DNA of 64,000 bases from Pseudoflavonifractor intestinihominis. Its GTDB lineage: Bacteria; Bacillota; Clostridia; Oscillospirales; Oscillospiraceae. A program made the position numbers and the translations under genes. A model generated the notes under the pieces. That model did no database searches. It was given only the letters and a program-made list of their open reading frames with translations, and was not told the origin of the DNA. Shown piece after piece: positions 41,354 through 50,697 of the stretch (position 1 is its first letter; every line of letters starts with the position of its first letter). The stretch is from positions 3,964 through 67,963 of the forward strand of contig NZ_JBBMFK010000022.1 of assembly GCF_040096055.1 (NCBI RefSeq), read 5' to 3'.

Positions 41354-41698
41354 TCACGACAGCTTTGCCAGCTGGGTCAATACCTGATGCACCCCATCCC
41401 ACAAAGCCTCCTGCCGCCGGGATATATCCTCCAGGTCGGCGTCGTAAATGCGCCCGGTCTCATGCACACGGCGGGTCAGCTGGTTCAAGTTATTGCTGGA
41501 ATAGCGCATCAGGGACACCAACTCCTTCAGCTCCGGCAGTTCCAGGCGCACCACATAGCCGTCCAGGGCCATCTTGCGCAGATAGGCTTCCCGGTTCTTT
41601 GTCCCCAGCTGGACCATCTTCTGCTCGATTAACGCCAATTCCTCCGGCGAGACCCGGAAGTTCAGCTGCACCTTCCGTTTGCGCTTGGGGGCGCTCAC
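41354..41698 (-). CDS. mobC: MobC relaxosome protein
   Basis: The 114-residue protein has an N-terminal ribbon-helix-helix-like part (KRKVQLNFRVSPEELALIEQKM, NREAYLRKMALDGYVV) and the MobC signature YSSNNLNQLTRRVHETGRIY. It should bind oriT with the relaxase; oriT may lie in the 41213-41353 gap but was not pinpointed. Overlaps the upstream gene by four bases. Confidence 0.9.
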   Translation of the reverse strand: MSAPKRKRKVQLNFRVSPEELALIEQKMVQLGTKNREAYLRKMALDGYVVRLELPELKELVSLMRYSSNNLNQLTRRVHETGRIYDADLEDISRRQEALWDGVHQVLTQLAKLS

Positions 41699-42762
41699 CG
41701 CTCCGGCTCCTTTTCCTTACGAACGGGCGCTTTCTTTTCAGCGGAACGCGGCTCCTGCTTCAGTTGGCGGCGGACCGAAGGGCGGCGCTGGCGCAGCTCT
41801 TTGGAACGGTCCTCGCTGGCCAGGATGGTGACATAGATGCCGGGCAGGTCCTTCATGCCGGTGATCGCCAGACTGCGGAACGGCAGCAGCGCCATCAGCC
41901 GGTCATGAGCCTGGGTGCCTGCGCGGGCCAGAAAGTCCGGCGAAACGCGGGCCATGTAGTGGGTGCCGTGGGGGCTGTTGGGCGTATCCGGCGCACGAAG
42001 CTCCTGCAACAGCCGGGCGGCCTCGACGTGAATCTCCTCTGGTGTCAGCGGCTGGAGCCGCAGATAATCCTGCCGCGCCTGGCTCAAGAACAGATCAACC
42101 AGGCCGGGGTGACCATCCACCACAAAGTCCAGGTTGCGGTCTCCGCCGAAGCCGTCCGGGTTGGGCGGGATGTCCACCGTTTTGGCCCACGCTTTGTTGG
42201 CCGGGCTGAACCGTCCATCCCATTCCATCTGCTGCACGGTGTTTGCCAGCACATAGAGGGTGCGGGTGTAGCCGAACTGCTCGATCACCTGGGGCACCGC
42301 GTCTCTGTCCAGCCGGTTGTCCCGGTAATGTTCCGAAATGGACGCCTCGATGGCCTCCTTGCAGGCGATGTTGGCGCGGCGGGACGCCCGGTACAAATCC
42401 AGGTCGCCCTGTTCGCGGGCATAGGCGGCGTCGTGGCGGTAGAGCGGCAGTTCCCGCTGGGCGTCCAGCGCCGCATCGGCCCGCTGCTCGATGCTGTCCC
42501 GCACCACATCCATGTAGGAAGTCTCCCGGTCAGAAAACTCCTTGTAGACATCGGCCAGCGGGGACGACGACGCCAGCAGCGCGGCGGCCCGGCTTTGGGG
42601 CAGATCCAGCTCCTCCATCGCCATCAGGATGTCCTCCCGGACCGTGTACTCATAGGTATGCTTTAGAATTTCCTCCGGGGGCTGGCTTTTCAGCCAGTCC
42701 CGGAACTTGTCCTGTTCGGCGGCCATCTTCTCATAGAGGGCCGTGTTTTTGTCGGTATTCAT
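41695..42762 (-). CDS. DUF3848/DUF3849 protein
   Basis: This 355-residue protein joins a DUF3848-like N-terminus (FRDWLKSQPPEEILKHTYEY, about 20-110) and a DUF3849-like part (LYRHDAAYAREQGDLDLYRA to NKAWAKTVDI, about 105-195). A less conserved C-terminus with basic tail follows. Both domains are mobile-element specific, without known activity. Its ATG follows the helicase stop by one base, so it belongs to the same operon. Confidence 0.82.
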   Translation of the reverse strand: MNTDKNTALYEKMAAEQDKFRDWLKSQPPEEILKHTYEYTVREDILMAMEELDLPQSRAAALLASSSPLADVYKEFSDRETSYMDVVRDSIEQRADAALDAQRELPLYRHDAAYAREQGDLDLYRASRRANIACKEAIEASISEHYRDNRLDRDAVPQVIEQFGYTRTLYVLANTVQQMEWDGRFSPANKAWAKTVDIPPNPDGFGGDRNLDFVVDGHPGLVDLFLSQARQDYLRLQPLTPEEIHVEAARLLQELRAPDTPNSPHGTHYMARVSPDFLARAGTQAHDRLMALLPFRSLAITGMKDLPGIYVTILASEDRSKELRQRRPSVRRQLKQEPRSAEKKAPVRKEKEPER

Positions 42763-42763
42763 G

Positions 42764-45700
42764 TTATCGCACCTCCTGTTCGTGGTGTTTGGGTTTCTTT
42801 TCGGGGCAGCGCGGCGGCACCGGGCGTTTCAGACCCTCCAGCACCGAGGGGCGGCTGCTCTTGGCAAGCACCGCCTCCGGCGCAGGGCGGCCCCGGCCGT
42901 CCATGTTCAGCAGTACATCCAGCTCGGCCAGCCGGGCGGATTTGTCCCGCAGCTCCTGCTCCTGTGGGAAGGGCTTACCCACCTCTGCCTTGGCGGCGGC
43001 CTGCTGCTGGTAGAGGTTGTCCAGCTGGTTCTTCACCGCTTCCAGCCGCTGGGGCATCTGACTGAGCGCATTGTCGATACGGGTTAGATTTCCACGGGGG
43101 TCTGTGCCCAGCGTCGCCCGGTGGGTCATCTGGCCTTTCAGCAGGAGCATATACTCCTGCCGGAAAGCGTCAAACGACACCGACATAGTGAAGCCCCGGT
43201 AACTGCCCACCGGCACCGGGTCGGCCCCTTTGACCTCCTTGCAGGCGTCCAGCAGCGCCGCACCGGCGTTCTCCTTGTCGGTGAGGGTGTCGCCACGGAC
43301 TTCCATCCCGGCAAAGCCGTCCTCCGGGTGAGGATGAGCGGCCAGGGTCGCCATATCCGCTTCCAGCCCGGCGATAAAGCCCTTGTTTTTCTCGATCTCC
43401 TCCGGGAAGGTTTTGAGCAGCTGGTCCTCCAGGCGGTACTGCTTGCTCTGGTGGTCGGCCTTCATCAGCTTTAACCGCGCCACGTCCACATCCAGGTCCA
43501 TGCGTTCCTTGATGCGCGGGTCCCCGGCGCACAGCGCCTTGATCTCGGCAAAGGACAGCGCCGTTTCGTCCACATCGTCGCAGCTTCGCACCGGCGATTT
43601 GGAGGTCATGATCTGGCTGATGAATTTCTGTTTGTTTTCCACCGTCTGCCAGAGGTAGGCGTCGAAAGTCCCCTCGGTGACATAGCGGTACACATGGACG
43701 GTTTCGTTCTGGTTGCCCTGGCGCTCGATGCGTCCCTTTCGCTGGGCCAGGTCGCCGGGCCGCCACGGGCAGTCCAGGTCATGCAGCGCCACCAGGCGGT
43801 CCTGCACGTTGGTGCCCGCGCCCATTTTGGCCGTGCTGCCCAGCAGGACGCGCACCTGGCCGGTGCGGACCTTGGAGAACAGCTCCTTTTTGCGCACCTC
43901 GGTGTTGGCCTCATGGATAAAGGCAATCTGCTCGGCGGGTACGCCCTGGGCGATGAGCTTCTGCCGGATGTCCTCATACACGGTAAAGGCCGGTTCCGGC
44001 TCATCCAGCGGCACCGCGTCCTCCAAAGCGTGGAGGGTCGGGTTGTCCAGCGCCTTGGCCACCTTTTTGGCGGGCCGGGCTTGGGGCGTGGAAATGTCGC
44101 AGAACACCAGCTGGGTCAGCTTGTCAGCCTCGCCATCCCGCCAGATCTGCATGATGTTGTTCACGCACTGATTGACCTTGGTGCCCGGCTCATCCGGCAG
44201 CAGCTGGTTGATGATCCGCTGGTCCAGCCCCAGCTTGCGCCCGTCGCTGGTGATCTTGAGCATATTGTCCTGGGACGGGTCCACCGTACCGCTGTGTACC
44301 AGGGAAGCGCGTTCCGAAAGCGCCTTCACCATTTCCTGCTGCTGCTCGGTGGGCTGAGCCACGATGTTGTGGTACTCCACCTGGGGCGTGGGCAGGTGCA
44401 GCTGGTCGGCGGTTTTGATGTCCGCGATTTCTTTGAACAAGTTCATCAGCTCCGGCAGGTTGAAAAACTTGGAGAAGCGGGTCCGCGCCCGGTAGCCGGT
44501 GCCCTCCGGGGCCAGCTCCAGCGCCGTCACGGTCTCGCCAAACCGGGACGCCCAGCAGTCAAAGTGGGCCATGCCCAGCTCTTGCAGGCGGTCATACTGG
44601 AGATACCGCTGCATGGTGTAAAGCTCGGTCATGGAGTTGCTGACAGGCGTGCCGGTGGCAAAGATGACGCCCCGGCTACCGGTGATTTCGTCCATGTAGC
44701 GGCACTTGGCGAACATATCCGAGGATTTCTGCGCGTCCGTCGTAGAGAGGCCCGCCACGTTGCGCATCTTCGTATATAAGAACAGGTTTTTGTAGTTGTG
44801 GGCCTCGTCCACGAACAGCCGGTCTACGCCCAGCTGTTCAAAGGTCACCACATCGTCCTTGCGGCCCTCGGCTTGCAGCTTTTCCAACCGCGCCTCCAAA
44901 GACTTTTTCGTGCGTTCCAGCTGCTTGACGGTGAACCGTTCCCCGCCGCTGGCCTCTACCTCGGCGATACCCTCGGTGATTTCCCAAATCTGCTCATGCA
45001 GCAGCCGCTCCTGGCGTTCCTTGCTGATGGGGATTTTCTCGAACTGGGAGTGACCCATGATAATGGCGTCGTAGTCGCCGGTGGCGATGCGGGCGCAGAA
45101 CTTCTTGCGGTTGTGCTTCTCGAAGTCCTTTTTGGTTGTAACAAGAATGTTGGCGGACGGGTACAGACGCAGGAACTCCGAAGCCCACTGCTCGGTCAGG
45201 TGGTTGGGCACCACAAAGAGGGATTTTTGGCACAGGCCCAGGCGCTTGGCCTCCATCGCAGCCCCCACCATTTCAAAGGTCTTACCCGCGCCCACCTCAT
45301 GGGCCAACAGCGTGTTACCGCCGTACAGCACATGGGCGATGGCGTTTTTCTGGTGTTCCCGCAGGGTGATGGCCGGGTTTATACCGCCAAAGACGATATG
45401 GCTGCCGTCATATTCGCGGGGGCGAGTGGCGTTCATTTCCTCATTGTACTGGCGCACCAGCGCCTGCCGCCGCTCCGGGTCGCGCCAAATCCAGTCGCGG
45501 AAAGCATCCCGGATGGCCTGCTGCTTTTGCGCGGCCAGGGTGGTTTCCTTGGCGTTCAGCACCCGGCGCTCCTTGCCGTCCGCGTCCTCCACGGTGTCGT
45601 AGATACGCACGTCCCGCAGATTGAGGGAATCTTCGAGGATTTTATAGGCGTTGGCGCGGCCGGTCCCATAGGTCGAGTAGGCGGCCACGTTGTTTTGCCC

Positions 45701-48700
45701 CACGACATTTTTGCCGGAGATCTGCCACTCCGCCGTAAAGGGGGTGTAGTGGACTTCAATGCTGCGCTGGAGGTAAAAAGGCGTGTCGAAGGTCTCGTAC
45801 ATAAATTGCTGGATATACTCCTTGTCGATCCACGTTGCCCCCAGCCGCACCTCGATCTCGGAAGCGTCCAGGTCTTTGGGCTGGGCGGCAGTCAGGGCCT
45901 CCACGTTGACCGCAAAGGCCGAGTCCTGCTCCGCCGCCCGCTGGGCCTGGCGCAGCTTCCGGCGCACGTTGCCGGACAGGTACTCGTCCGCCGTGACGTA
46001 TTGGGGCCGCTCGCCCTCCGACACCGGGCCGGGCAGGCGGAAAATCACGCCCCGCAGTTCGGCGGCCAGTTCCTCGCCGGTTTTGCCGGTGAGCTGTTCC
46101 ATGTAGGCCATGTCCACGCAGGCTTTTTCAGAAATGGAGACTGCCAGGGCCTCGGAGGCCGTGTCCACGGTGGTGACGGCCTCATGGGGCTTAATCGTGC
46201 GCTTGGTGAACATATCTGCCTTGCGCTCCAACCGGCCATCCTCGTCCAGTACTTCCAGCGCGCAGAGCAGGTAATAGCTGCTGTCATCGGCAAAGGCCAG
46301 CCGATTCGCCCGGTCATTGATAAGACCGTACTTGGCAGAGAAATCGTCATAGCGGCGGTTCAGTTCGGCCATCTGCGCCCGGATGTCGGCATCTGGCGCG
46401 GCGGCGTCCATCTCCAGGTCGATGAGCCGTTGCACACAATCCCGCAGCCCCACCAGCCCTTTGACGCGGGCCTCGGCGGTGGCGTTCAGGTCAGGGCGCA
46501 CCATGCGGCTGTTTTCCCGGAAGTACACCGCGCCGTCCACCACCGTGTAGGAGTAATTTTTCACATTGGGGTCAGCCGGGAGGGATTCGTCGATGTCCTC
46601 GCCCTCGCCCAGCTCCGGCAGCGCGGCCTCCTGATAGGTGCCGCGAATATACTTCACGGCATCGTGCAGCTGGTCGGCCAGGTCCAGCCCCTCGATGGGA
46701 ACCACGGTGTAGTCCTGTTTGCCGTATTGGGTGCTTTCGGCGGTAGGGCGGCCCAGCACCATCTCCGGGTGATCCAGAAAATATTGGTTGACCGTGAAGC
46801 CTTCCTCGGTCCGGCCGGTTTGGGTCCAGTCCGGGGCGATGTCCAGCGGACGGTCCCGCTTTTGCAGAAACAGGATGTCGGACACCACATCGGTCCCGGC
46901 GTTGGCGCGAAAGGCATTGTTGGGCAGGCGGATCGCCCCCAGTAGCTCGGCCCGCTGGGCTAAATACCGGCGCACGGTGGAATCCTTGGCGTCCATTGTA
47001 TAGCGGCTGGTGACGAAAGCCACCACGCCGCCCGGCCGCACTTGGTCCAGCGCCTTGGCAAAGAAGTAGTTGTGAATGTTGAAGCCCAGCTTGTTGTAGG
47101 CTTTGTCGTTCACCTGATACTGGCCGAAAGGGACGTTGCCGATGGCAAGGTCATAGAAGTCCCGCCGGTCAGTGGTCTCGAAGCCCGCTACGGTGATGTC
47201 GGCTTTGGGATAAAGCTGTTTGGCAATCCGGCCGCTGATGGAATCCAGTTCCACGCCGTACAGACGGCTCCCGGCCATGCTCTCCGGCAGCATCCCGAAG
47301 AAGTTGCCCACGCCCATCGACGGCTCCAAAATGTTGCCGGTACGGAAGCCCATCTGCTCCACAGCCTCATAAACGGCGCGGATAACGGTGGGGCTGGTGT
47401 AGTGGGCATTGAGGGTGGAGGCCCTGGCCGCTTCGTATTCCTCCGGGGTCAGCAGCTCCTTCAGCTCCGCATACTCGGCGGCCCACGCGGGTTTGTCCGG
47501 GTCAAAGGCATCCGCCACGCCGCCCCAGCCCACATAGCGGGACAGCACTTCCTGCTGTGCCGGCGTAGCCTGCCCGGTGGTTTCCTCCAGGTATTTCAGC
47601 AGCTTGATCGCCGCCACATTGGCCTGGTACTTGGCCTTGGGGCCGCCCTCGCCCAGATGATCGTCGGTGATGCGGAAGTTTTCGGCGTTGCGGCGCAGGT
47701 TGTCCCGGTACTCCTGATAGGCCGCCTGTTCGGCTGCCCTCTGGTTGGGGAAAGTCTGCCACTCGCCGTTGACCGGGATAGAAACCGGGTGGTCCGGCTT
47801 TTCCTCCGGCTCCGTGTCCGGCGTCGGTTCGGGCGGCGTGGGTTCCGGCCGGTCAACGTGCAGCCGTTCCACCACCACGTCATAGGGAAGTCCGTTTTTG
47901 TCGCCGGGGTAGACGGCCACCGTCTCGGAGTGGAACGCCGGTGCCTCAGCAGCTTCTTCAATGGGCTTGGCGGTTTCGGCAGGTTCTTCCACGGCGGCAG
48001 GGGCTTCCATATACGGTTCATCCTGCTCCTGCACAAAGCCGTCCAGCTGGCGGGCATATAGCCCGCGCAGCAGCGGTGCAACCTCATCCCAGCGGAAGAA
48101 CAGCATGGCCAGTCGCTTCTCGTCCGCGTCCAGCACTTCCAGCTCGATGCCTTCGGGTATGGTTCGGTAGTCGGCGGTATCGCCGGTCTCCAGCTCCATC
48201 GTCTCGATGATGTCAGGATAGGCCCGGCTCAGCCACAGGGCGACCTCCCGGTTGCTCTTGCCGGTGCGCAGCAGTTCGGAAAGCTCCGCCTTGTTCGGCG
48301 CGCCGATCAGGCCGTGGGCCAGCACGTCCCGCAGGTCCTGGTCCGCCGTGTCAGGGTTGACGGGCAGGAACTCGGTGTAGAAGTCGTTGCGGTTGTCTGC
48401 CCGCAAAAGCTGCTCGAACCGCTCCCGGCTCTCGACCCGGTAGATGGGATAGCTCATGCCGGTGGGCAGCAGCTGCACCGTATCCTCCCGCAGTTCGGTA
48501 ATTTGATGGGCGCGGTCATCCAGATAGACGGTATTGCCCACATTGTAAACCGGGGCGGACGGATCGTAGGCGGTGCGCTCCGGGATGGTGCCCCGGATGG
48601 CGGCATATTCCTCGTCCGACACCGTGATGTCGATCTCATGGGTGGGTTCGCCGCTGCCAATGGTGAGGGTGTCGCCCTCGCGGGTGACGGGCTGGCCGGA

Positions 48701-50404
48701 TAAGTCCGGCACAGGCGGCTTTGCCGCTGCCTCGGCCTGTTCCTCGGTTGCGACGGCCTCCACATCCCGCATGACCTGCCGGATGAATGGATCACTGTCC
48801 AGCTTTTCCGGGTCCACCACCTGGCCGTTCACGATGCCGCGCTCGGCCAGGGCCTCCCGGATGGCGATGGAGTCGATGTTGTCAAATCGGTCCTGCTCCG
48901 CCTCGGTGTAGAACCGATCTTCCTTGATGAGCTGGACGATCCGGCGCTGCACCTTGGGCCAGGGCACGTCGCCCGCCGCGCCGTCCACCGTCACAGGCAG
49001 GGCCGGGAGATCATCGCCGTACTCCTGCCGCAGCCAGGCGGCGGTATCCTTTTCACGGGCATGGTCCTTCATGTAGCGGACAACCGCGTGCTTACTTTCA
49101 ATATTGCCGTTCCATTCCTGGATGGCGGCGTCGATCTCCGCCTGGGTCAGCGCCCGGCGCACAGGTTCCGCCTGCGCAGCGGGTTTGGGCATAGAAAAAG
49201 CAGAGGGCGTTTTCACACTCTCTGCTTCGTCGATTTTATGGATTTGTTCCGCTTCGGAGAGGAACAGGTTTAAGGTCAGCTGTTGATAAGTTCCGCCAGC
49301 AGGATCTCCTCCGCCTGGGCCTTGCAGGTGTTCATCAGGCCCACCCACTGCATGGGGTCGCTGGCTTTCAGCTGCTCCGTCGCGCCCGCTGCCTCCGCCA
49401 GCCGGGGCATCATCTGCTCCAGACGGCTGTTCGCGGTCTCGTCGATCTCCCGAAGGTGCGGGTACAGCTTCTCGCTCATCAGCAGCTGGTTGTAGAGGAT
49501 GGGCCGGTGTTCCTTCAGGTACGCTTTGCGCATCCTGCCGTACTTGCCCAGGGGCTTCTCCGGCTGTTCGGACAGCTTCAGGTCGGGGATCAGGTAATCG
49601 CCGTTCCTCGTGTAAGTCAGGTTGTTTTCCATGTGTGGCACTCCTTTCCGCGCCCTTGGCGCGCTCATAGTTCTGGATGGTGACGCCGATCTGCCGCAGT
49701 ACCTGCTGGTTTATCTGGCTGACCGCCGTGCCCAGCGCCCCCACGGTGGCGGGGGTGTTGAAGTCGAAGATCGCCATGAAATCCTCATGGCTGAAATACT
49801 GCTCCGGCTCCAGCCCACAGCGGGACATCAGGGCATAGGTGATGCTGACAGCGGCGGTGGATTTGAACTGGACTTCGATGTTGTACTCATCGTACTCTTC
49901 CAAAAAGGAACCGTCAACGATAGGGAGAATATCCCGCCGGTGGTCGGCCCAGTATTCCTCCGCCAGCTTGGCGGCCACATCGGCCAGCTGCTGGGCCAGG
50001 TCGCCGCCGCTCACATCATAGTTGCGTTCCAGCATCGCCATGACCGGCGCGGTGTGTTCCTCGTTCATCGTCCACAGCCAGGGGGTGCGGGAGTGTTCAC
50101 GGGTGCCGGTGTCGGAAATGTCGAATACATACCGCAGTCGGGGCCGGTCCCCGGAATCATCCACCAGGGCGATGCCCTTGGACCCGCGCCGCACATACCG
50201 GCCCATGCGGTTGTTCCACAGGTCGTACTCGGCGCAGGCGGTAGCGTCCGGGCGCTGGGCGTAGATCATCAGCTGTTCATGGAACGGATATTTGTAGAGG
50301 CGGGCGGCGGTGGTGAGAAAGCCCGCCCACTCCTGCCAGCTGCCGGTGAGCTGCCGCGCCACCTGGTCGGCCATCTGCGCGTATTGTTCTGCTTTGGTTG
50401 GCAT
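42764..50404 (-). CDS. giant DNA methylase/SNF2 helicase protein of Tn1549-like ICEs
   Basis: A 2546-residue protein acting on the transferred DNA. The N-terminus (1-245) is LtrC/ArdC-like (FHEQLMIYAQRPDATACAEY). Residues about 258-376 are low-complexity because the same DNA encodes TnpV in another frame. A methyltransferase domain has LEPSMGVGNFFG (about 1025) and N-V-P-F instead of N-P-P-F/Y (about 1090). The SF2 core has HEVGAGKTFEM (about 1700), VDEAHNYKNL (about 1866), ATGTPVSNS and QRKGRIERQGN (about 2228). The Walker motifs are intact. Such proteins may protect incoming DNA against restriction. Confidence 0.9.
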   Translation of the reverse strand: MPTKAEQYAQMADQVARQLTGSWQEWAGFLTTAARLYKYPFHEQLMIYAQRPDATACAEYDLWNNRMGRYVRRGSKGIALVDDSGDRPRLRYVFDISDTGTREHSRTPWLWTMNEEHTAPVMAMLERNYDVSGGDLAQQLADVAAKLAEEYWADHRRDILPIVDGSFLEEYDEYNIEVQFKSTAAVSITYALMSRCGLEPEQYFSHEDFMAIFDFNTPATVGALGTAVSQINQQVLRQIGVTIQNYERAKGAERSATHGKQPDLHEERRLPDPRPEAVRTAGEAPGQVRQDAQSVPEGTPAHPLQPAADEREAVPAPSGDRRDREQPSGADDAPAGGGSGRDGAAESQRPHAVGGPDEHLQGPGGGDPAGGTYQQLTLNLFLSEAEQIHKIDEAESVKTPSAFSMPKPAAQAEPVRRALTQAEIDAAIQEWNGNIESKHAVVRYMKDHAREKDTAAWLRQEYGDDLPALPVTVDGAAGDVPWPKVQRRIVQLIKEDRFYTEAEQDRFDNIDSIAIREALAERGIVNGQVVDPEKLDSDPFIRQVMRDVEAVATEEQAEAAAKPPVPDLSGQPVTREGDTLTIGSGEPTHEIDITVSDEEYAAIRGTIPERTAYDPSAPVYNVGNTVYLDDRAHQITELREDTVQLLPTGMSYPIYRVESRERFEQLLRADNRNDFYTEFLPVNPDTADQDLRDVLAHGLIGAPNKAELSELLRTGKSNREVALWLSRAYPDIIETMELETGDTADYRTIPEGIELEVLDADEKRLAMLFFRWDEVAPLLRGLYARQLDGFVQEQDEPYMEAPAAVEEPAETAKPIEEAAEAPAFHSETVAVYPGDKNGLPYDVVVERLHVDRPEPTPPEPTPDTEPEEKPDHPVSIPVNGEWQTFPNQRAAEQAAYQEYRDNLRRNAENFRITDDHLGEGGPKAKYQANVAAIKLLKYLEETTGQATPAQQEVLSRYVGWGGVADAFDPDKPAWAAEYAELKELLTPEEYEAARASTLNAHYTSPTVIRAVYEAVEQMGFRTGNILEPSMGVGNFFGMLPESMAGSRLYGVELDSISGRIAKQLYPKADITVAGFETTDRRDFYDLAIGNVPFGQYQVNDKAYNKLGFNIHNYFFAKALDQVRPGGVVAFVTSRYTMDAKDSTVRRYLAQRAELLGAIRLPNNAFRANAGTDVVSDILFLQKRDRPLDIAPDWTQTGRTEEGFTVNQYFLDHPEMVLGRPTAESTQYGKQDYTVVPIEGLDLADQLHDAVKYIRGTYQEAALPELGEGEDIDESLPADPNVKNYSYTVVDGAVYFRENSRMVRPDLNATAEARVKGLVGLRDCVQRLIDLEMDAAAPDADIRAQMAELNRRYDDFSAKYGLINDRANRLAFADDSSYYLLCALEVLDEDGRLERKADMFTKRTIKPHEAVTTVDTASEALAVSISEKACVDMAYMEQLTGKTGEELAAELRGVIFRLPGPVSEGERPQYVTADEYLSGNVRRKLRQAQRAAEQDSAFAVNVEALTAAQPKDLDASEIEVRLGATWIDKEYIQQFMYETFDTPFYLQRSIEVHYTPFTAEWQISGKNVVGQNNVAAYSTYGTGRANAYKILEDSLNLRDVRIYDTVEDADGKERRVLNAKETTLAAQKQQAIRDAFRDWIWRDPERRQALVRQYNEEMNATRPREYDGSHIVFGGINPAITLREHQKNAIAHVLYGGNTLLAHEVGAGKTFEMVGAAMEAKRLGLCQKSLFVVPNHLTEQWASEFLRLYPSANILVTTKKDFEKHNRKKFCARIATGDYDAIIMGHSQFEKIPISKERQERLLHEQIWEITEGIAEVEASGGERFTVKQLERTKKSLEARLEKLQAEGRKDDVVTFEQLGVDRLFVDEAHNYKNLFLYTKMRNVAGLSTTDAQKSSDMFAKCRYMDEITGSRGVIFATGTPVSNSMTELYTMQRYLQYDRLQELGMAHFDCWASRFGETVTALELAPEGTGYRARTRFSKFFNLPELMNLFKEIADIKTADQLHLPTPQVEYHNIVAQPTEQQQEMVKALSERASLVHSGTVDPSQDNMLKITSDGRKLGLDQRIINQLLPDEPGTKVNQCVNNIMQIWRDGEADKLTQLVFCDISTPQARPAKKVAKALDNPTLHALEDAVPLDEPEPAFTVYEDIRQKLIAQGVPAEQIAFIHEANTEVRKKELFSKVRTGQVRVLLGSTAKMGAGTNVQDRLVALHDLDCPWRPGDLAQRKGRIERQGNQNETVHVYRYVTEGTFDAYLWQTVENKQKFISQIMTSKSPVRSCDDVDETALSFAEIKALCAGDPRIKERMDLDVDVARLKLMKADHQSKQYRLEDQLLKTFPEEIEKNKGFIAGLEADMATLAAHPHPEDGFAGMEVRGDTLTDKENAGAALLDACKEVKGADPVPVGSYRGFTMSVSFDAFRQEYMLLLKGQMTHRATLGTDPRGNLTRIDNALSQMPQRLEAVKNQLDNLYQQQAAAKAEVGKPFPQEQELRDKSARLAELDVLLNMDGRGRPAPEAVLAKSSRPSVLEGLKRPVPPRCPEKKPKHHEQEVR
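49276..49632 (-). CDS. tnpV: TnpV encoded in a second frame inside the helicase gene
   Basis: ATG 49632 (M-E-N-N-L-T-Y-T) has AAGGAG eight bases upstream. The 118-residue product is a clear homologue of the free-standing TnpV at 2455: both have GDYLIPDL, GKYGR-(L/M)-R-(R/K)-AYLKEHRPILY and AEEI-(V/L)-LAEL. The coding DNA lies wholly within the giant helicase gene on the same strand, where the other frame gives low-complexity residues. It is a true overprinted gene. Confidence 0.85.
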   Translation of the reverse strand: MENNLTYTRNGDYLIPDLKLSEQPEKPLGKYGRMRKAYLKEHRPILYNQLLMSEKLYPHLREIDETANSRLEQMMPRLAEAAGATEQLKASDPMQWVGLMNTCKAQAEEILLAELINS

Positions 50405-50480
50405 GGGATTCTGTCCTCCTTCCTGGTCTTATATAAAAGCAGGGCGGCACGGTGGCCGCCCTGCGGGTCAAAACAGTGTG

Positions 50481-50696
50481 TTATTCATCAAAATCCGGGT
50501 ACAGCTCCAGCTCGTCAAACTCGGCGTCGGTCATGGCGCGCAGCTTGGCGAGGGTACTGTCGGTCAGGGCCAGCAGCTCGTCCTCGTCCGCCTGCAAGTG
50601 GCCGCGCATCTCGGTCAGGGCCTCGATGGCCCCCTGGCGGGTGCCGGGGTTGTAGATGCACAGCAGGTTGGTTTCCTCAAAAGTCAAAGCGTTCAT
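50481..50696 (-). CDS. transposon-transfer assisting family protein
   Basis: The 71-residue protein (FEETNLLCIYNPGTRQGAIE, then ALTDSTLAKLRAMTDAEFDEL) matches the small transposon-transfer assisting (TTRAP) family of ICEs. It starts one base after the upstream stop. Exact role unknown. Confidence 0.82.
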   Translation of the reverse strand: MNALTFEETNLLCIYNPGTRQGAIEALTEMRGHLQADEDELLALTDSTLAKLRAMTDAEFDELELYPDFDE

Positions 50697-50697
50697 A

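Noticed and set aside
44798..46945. 715-codon plus-strand open frame
   Set aside because: It is antisense to conserved helicase/methylase motifs and shows no family of its own; high GC leaves long shadow frames.
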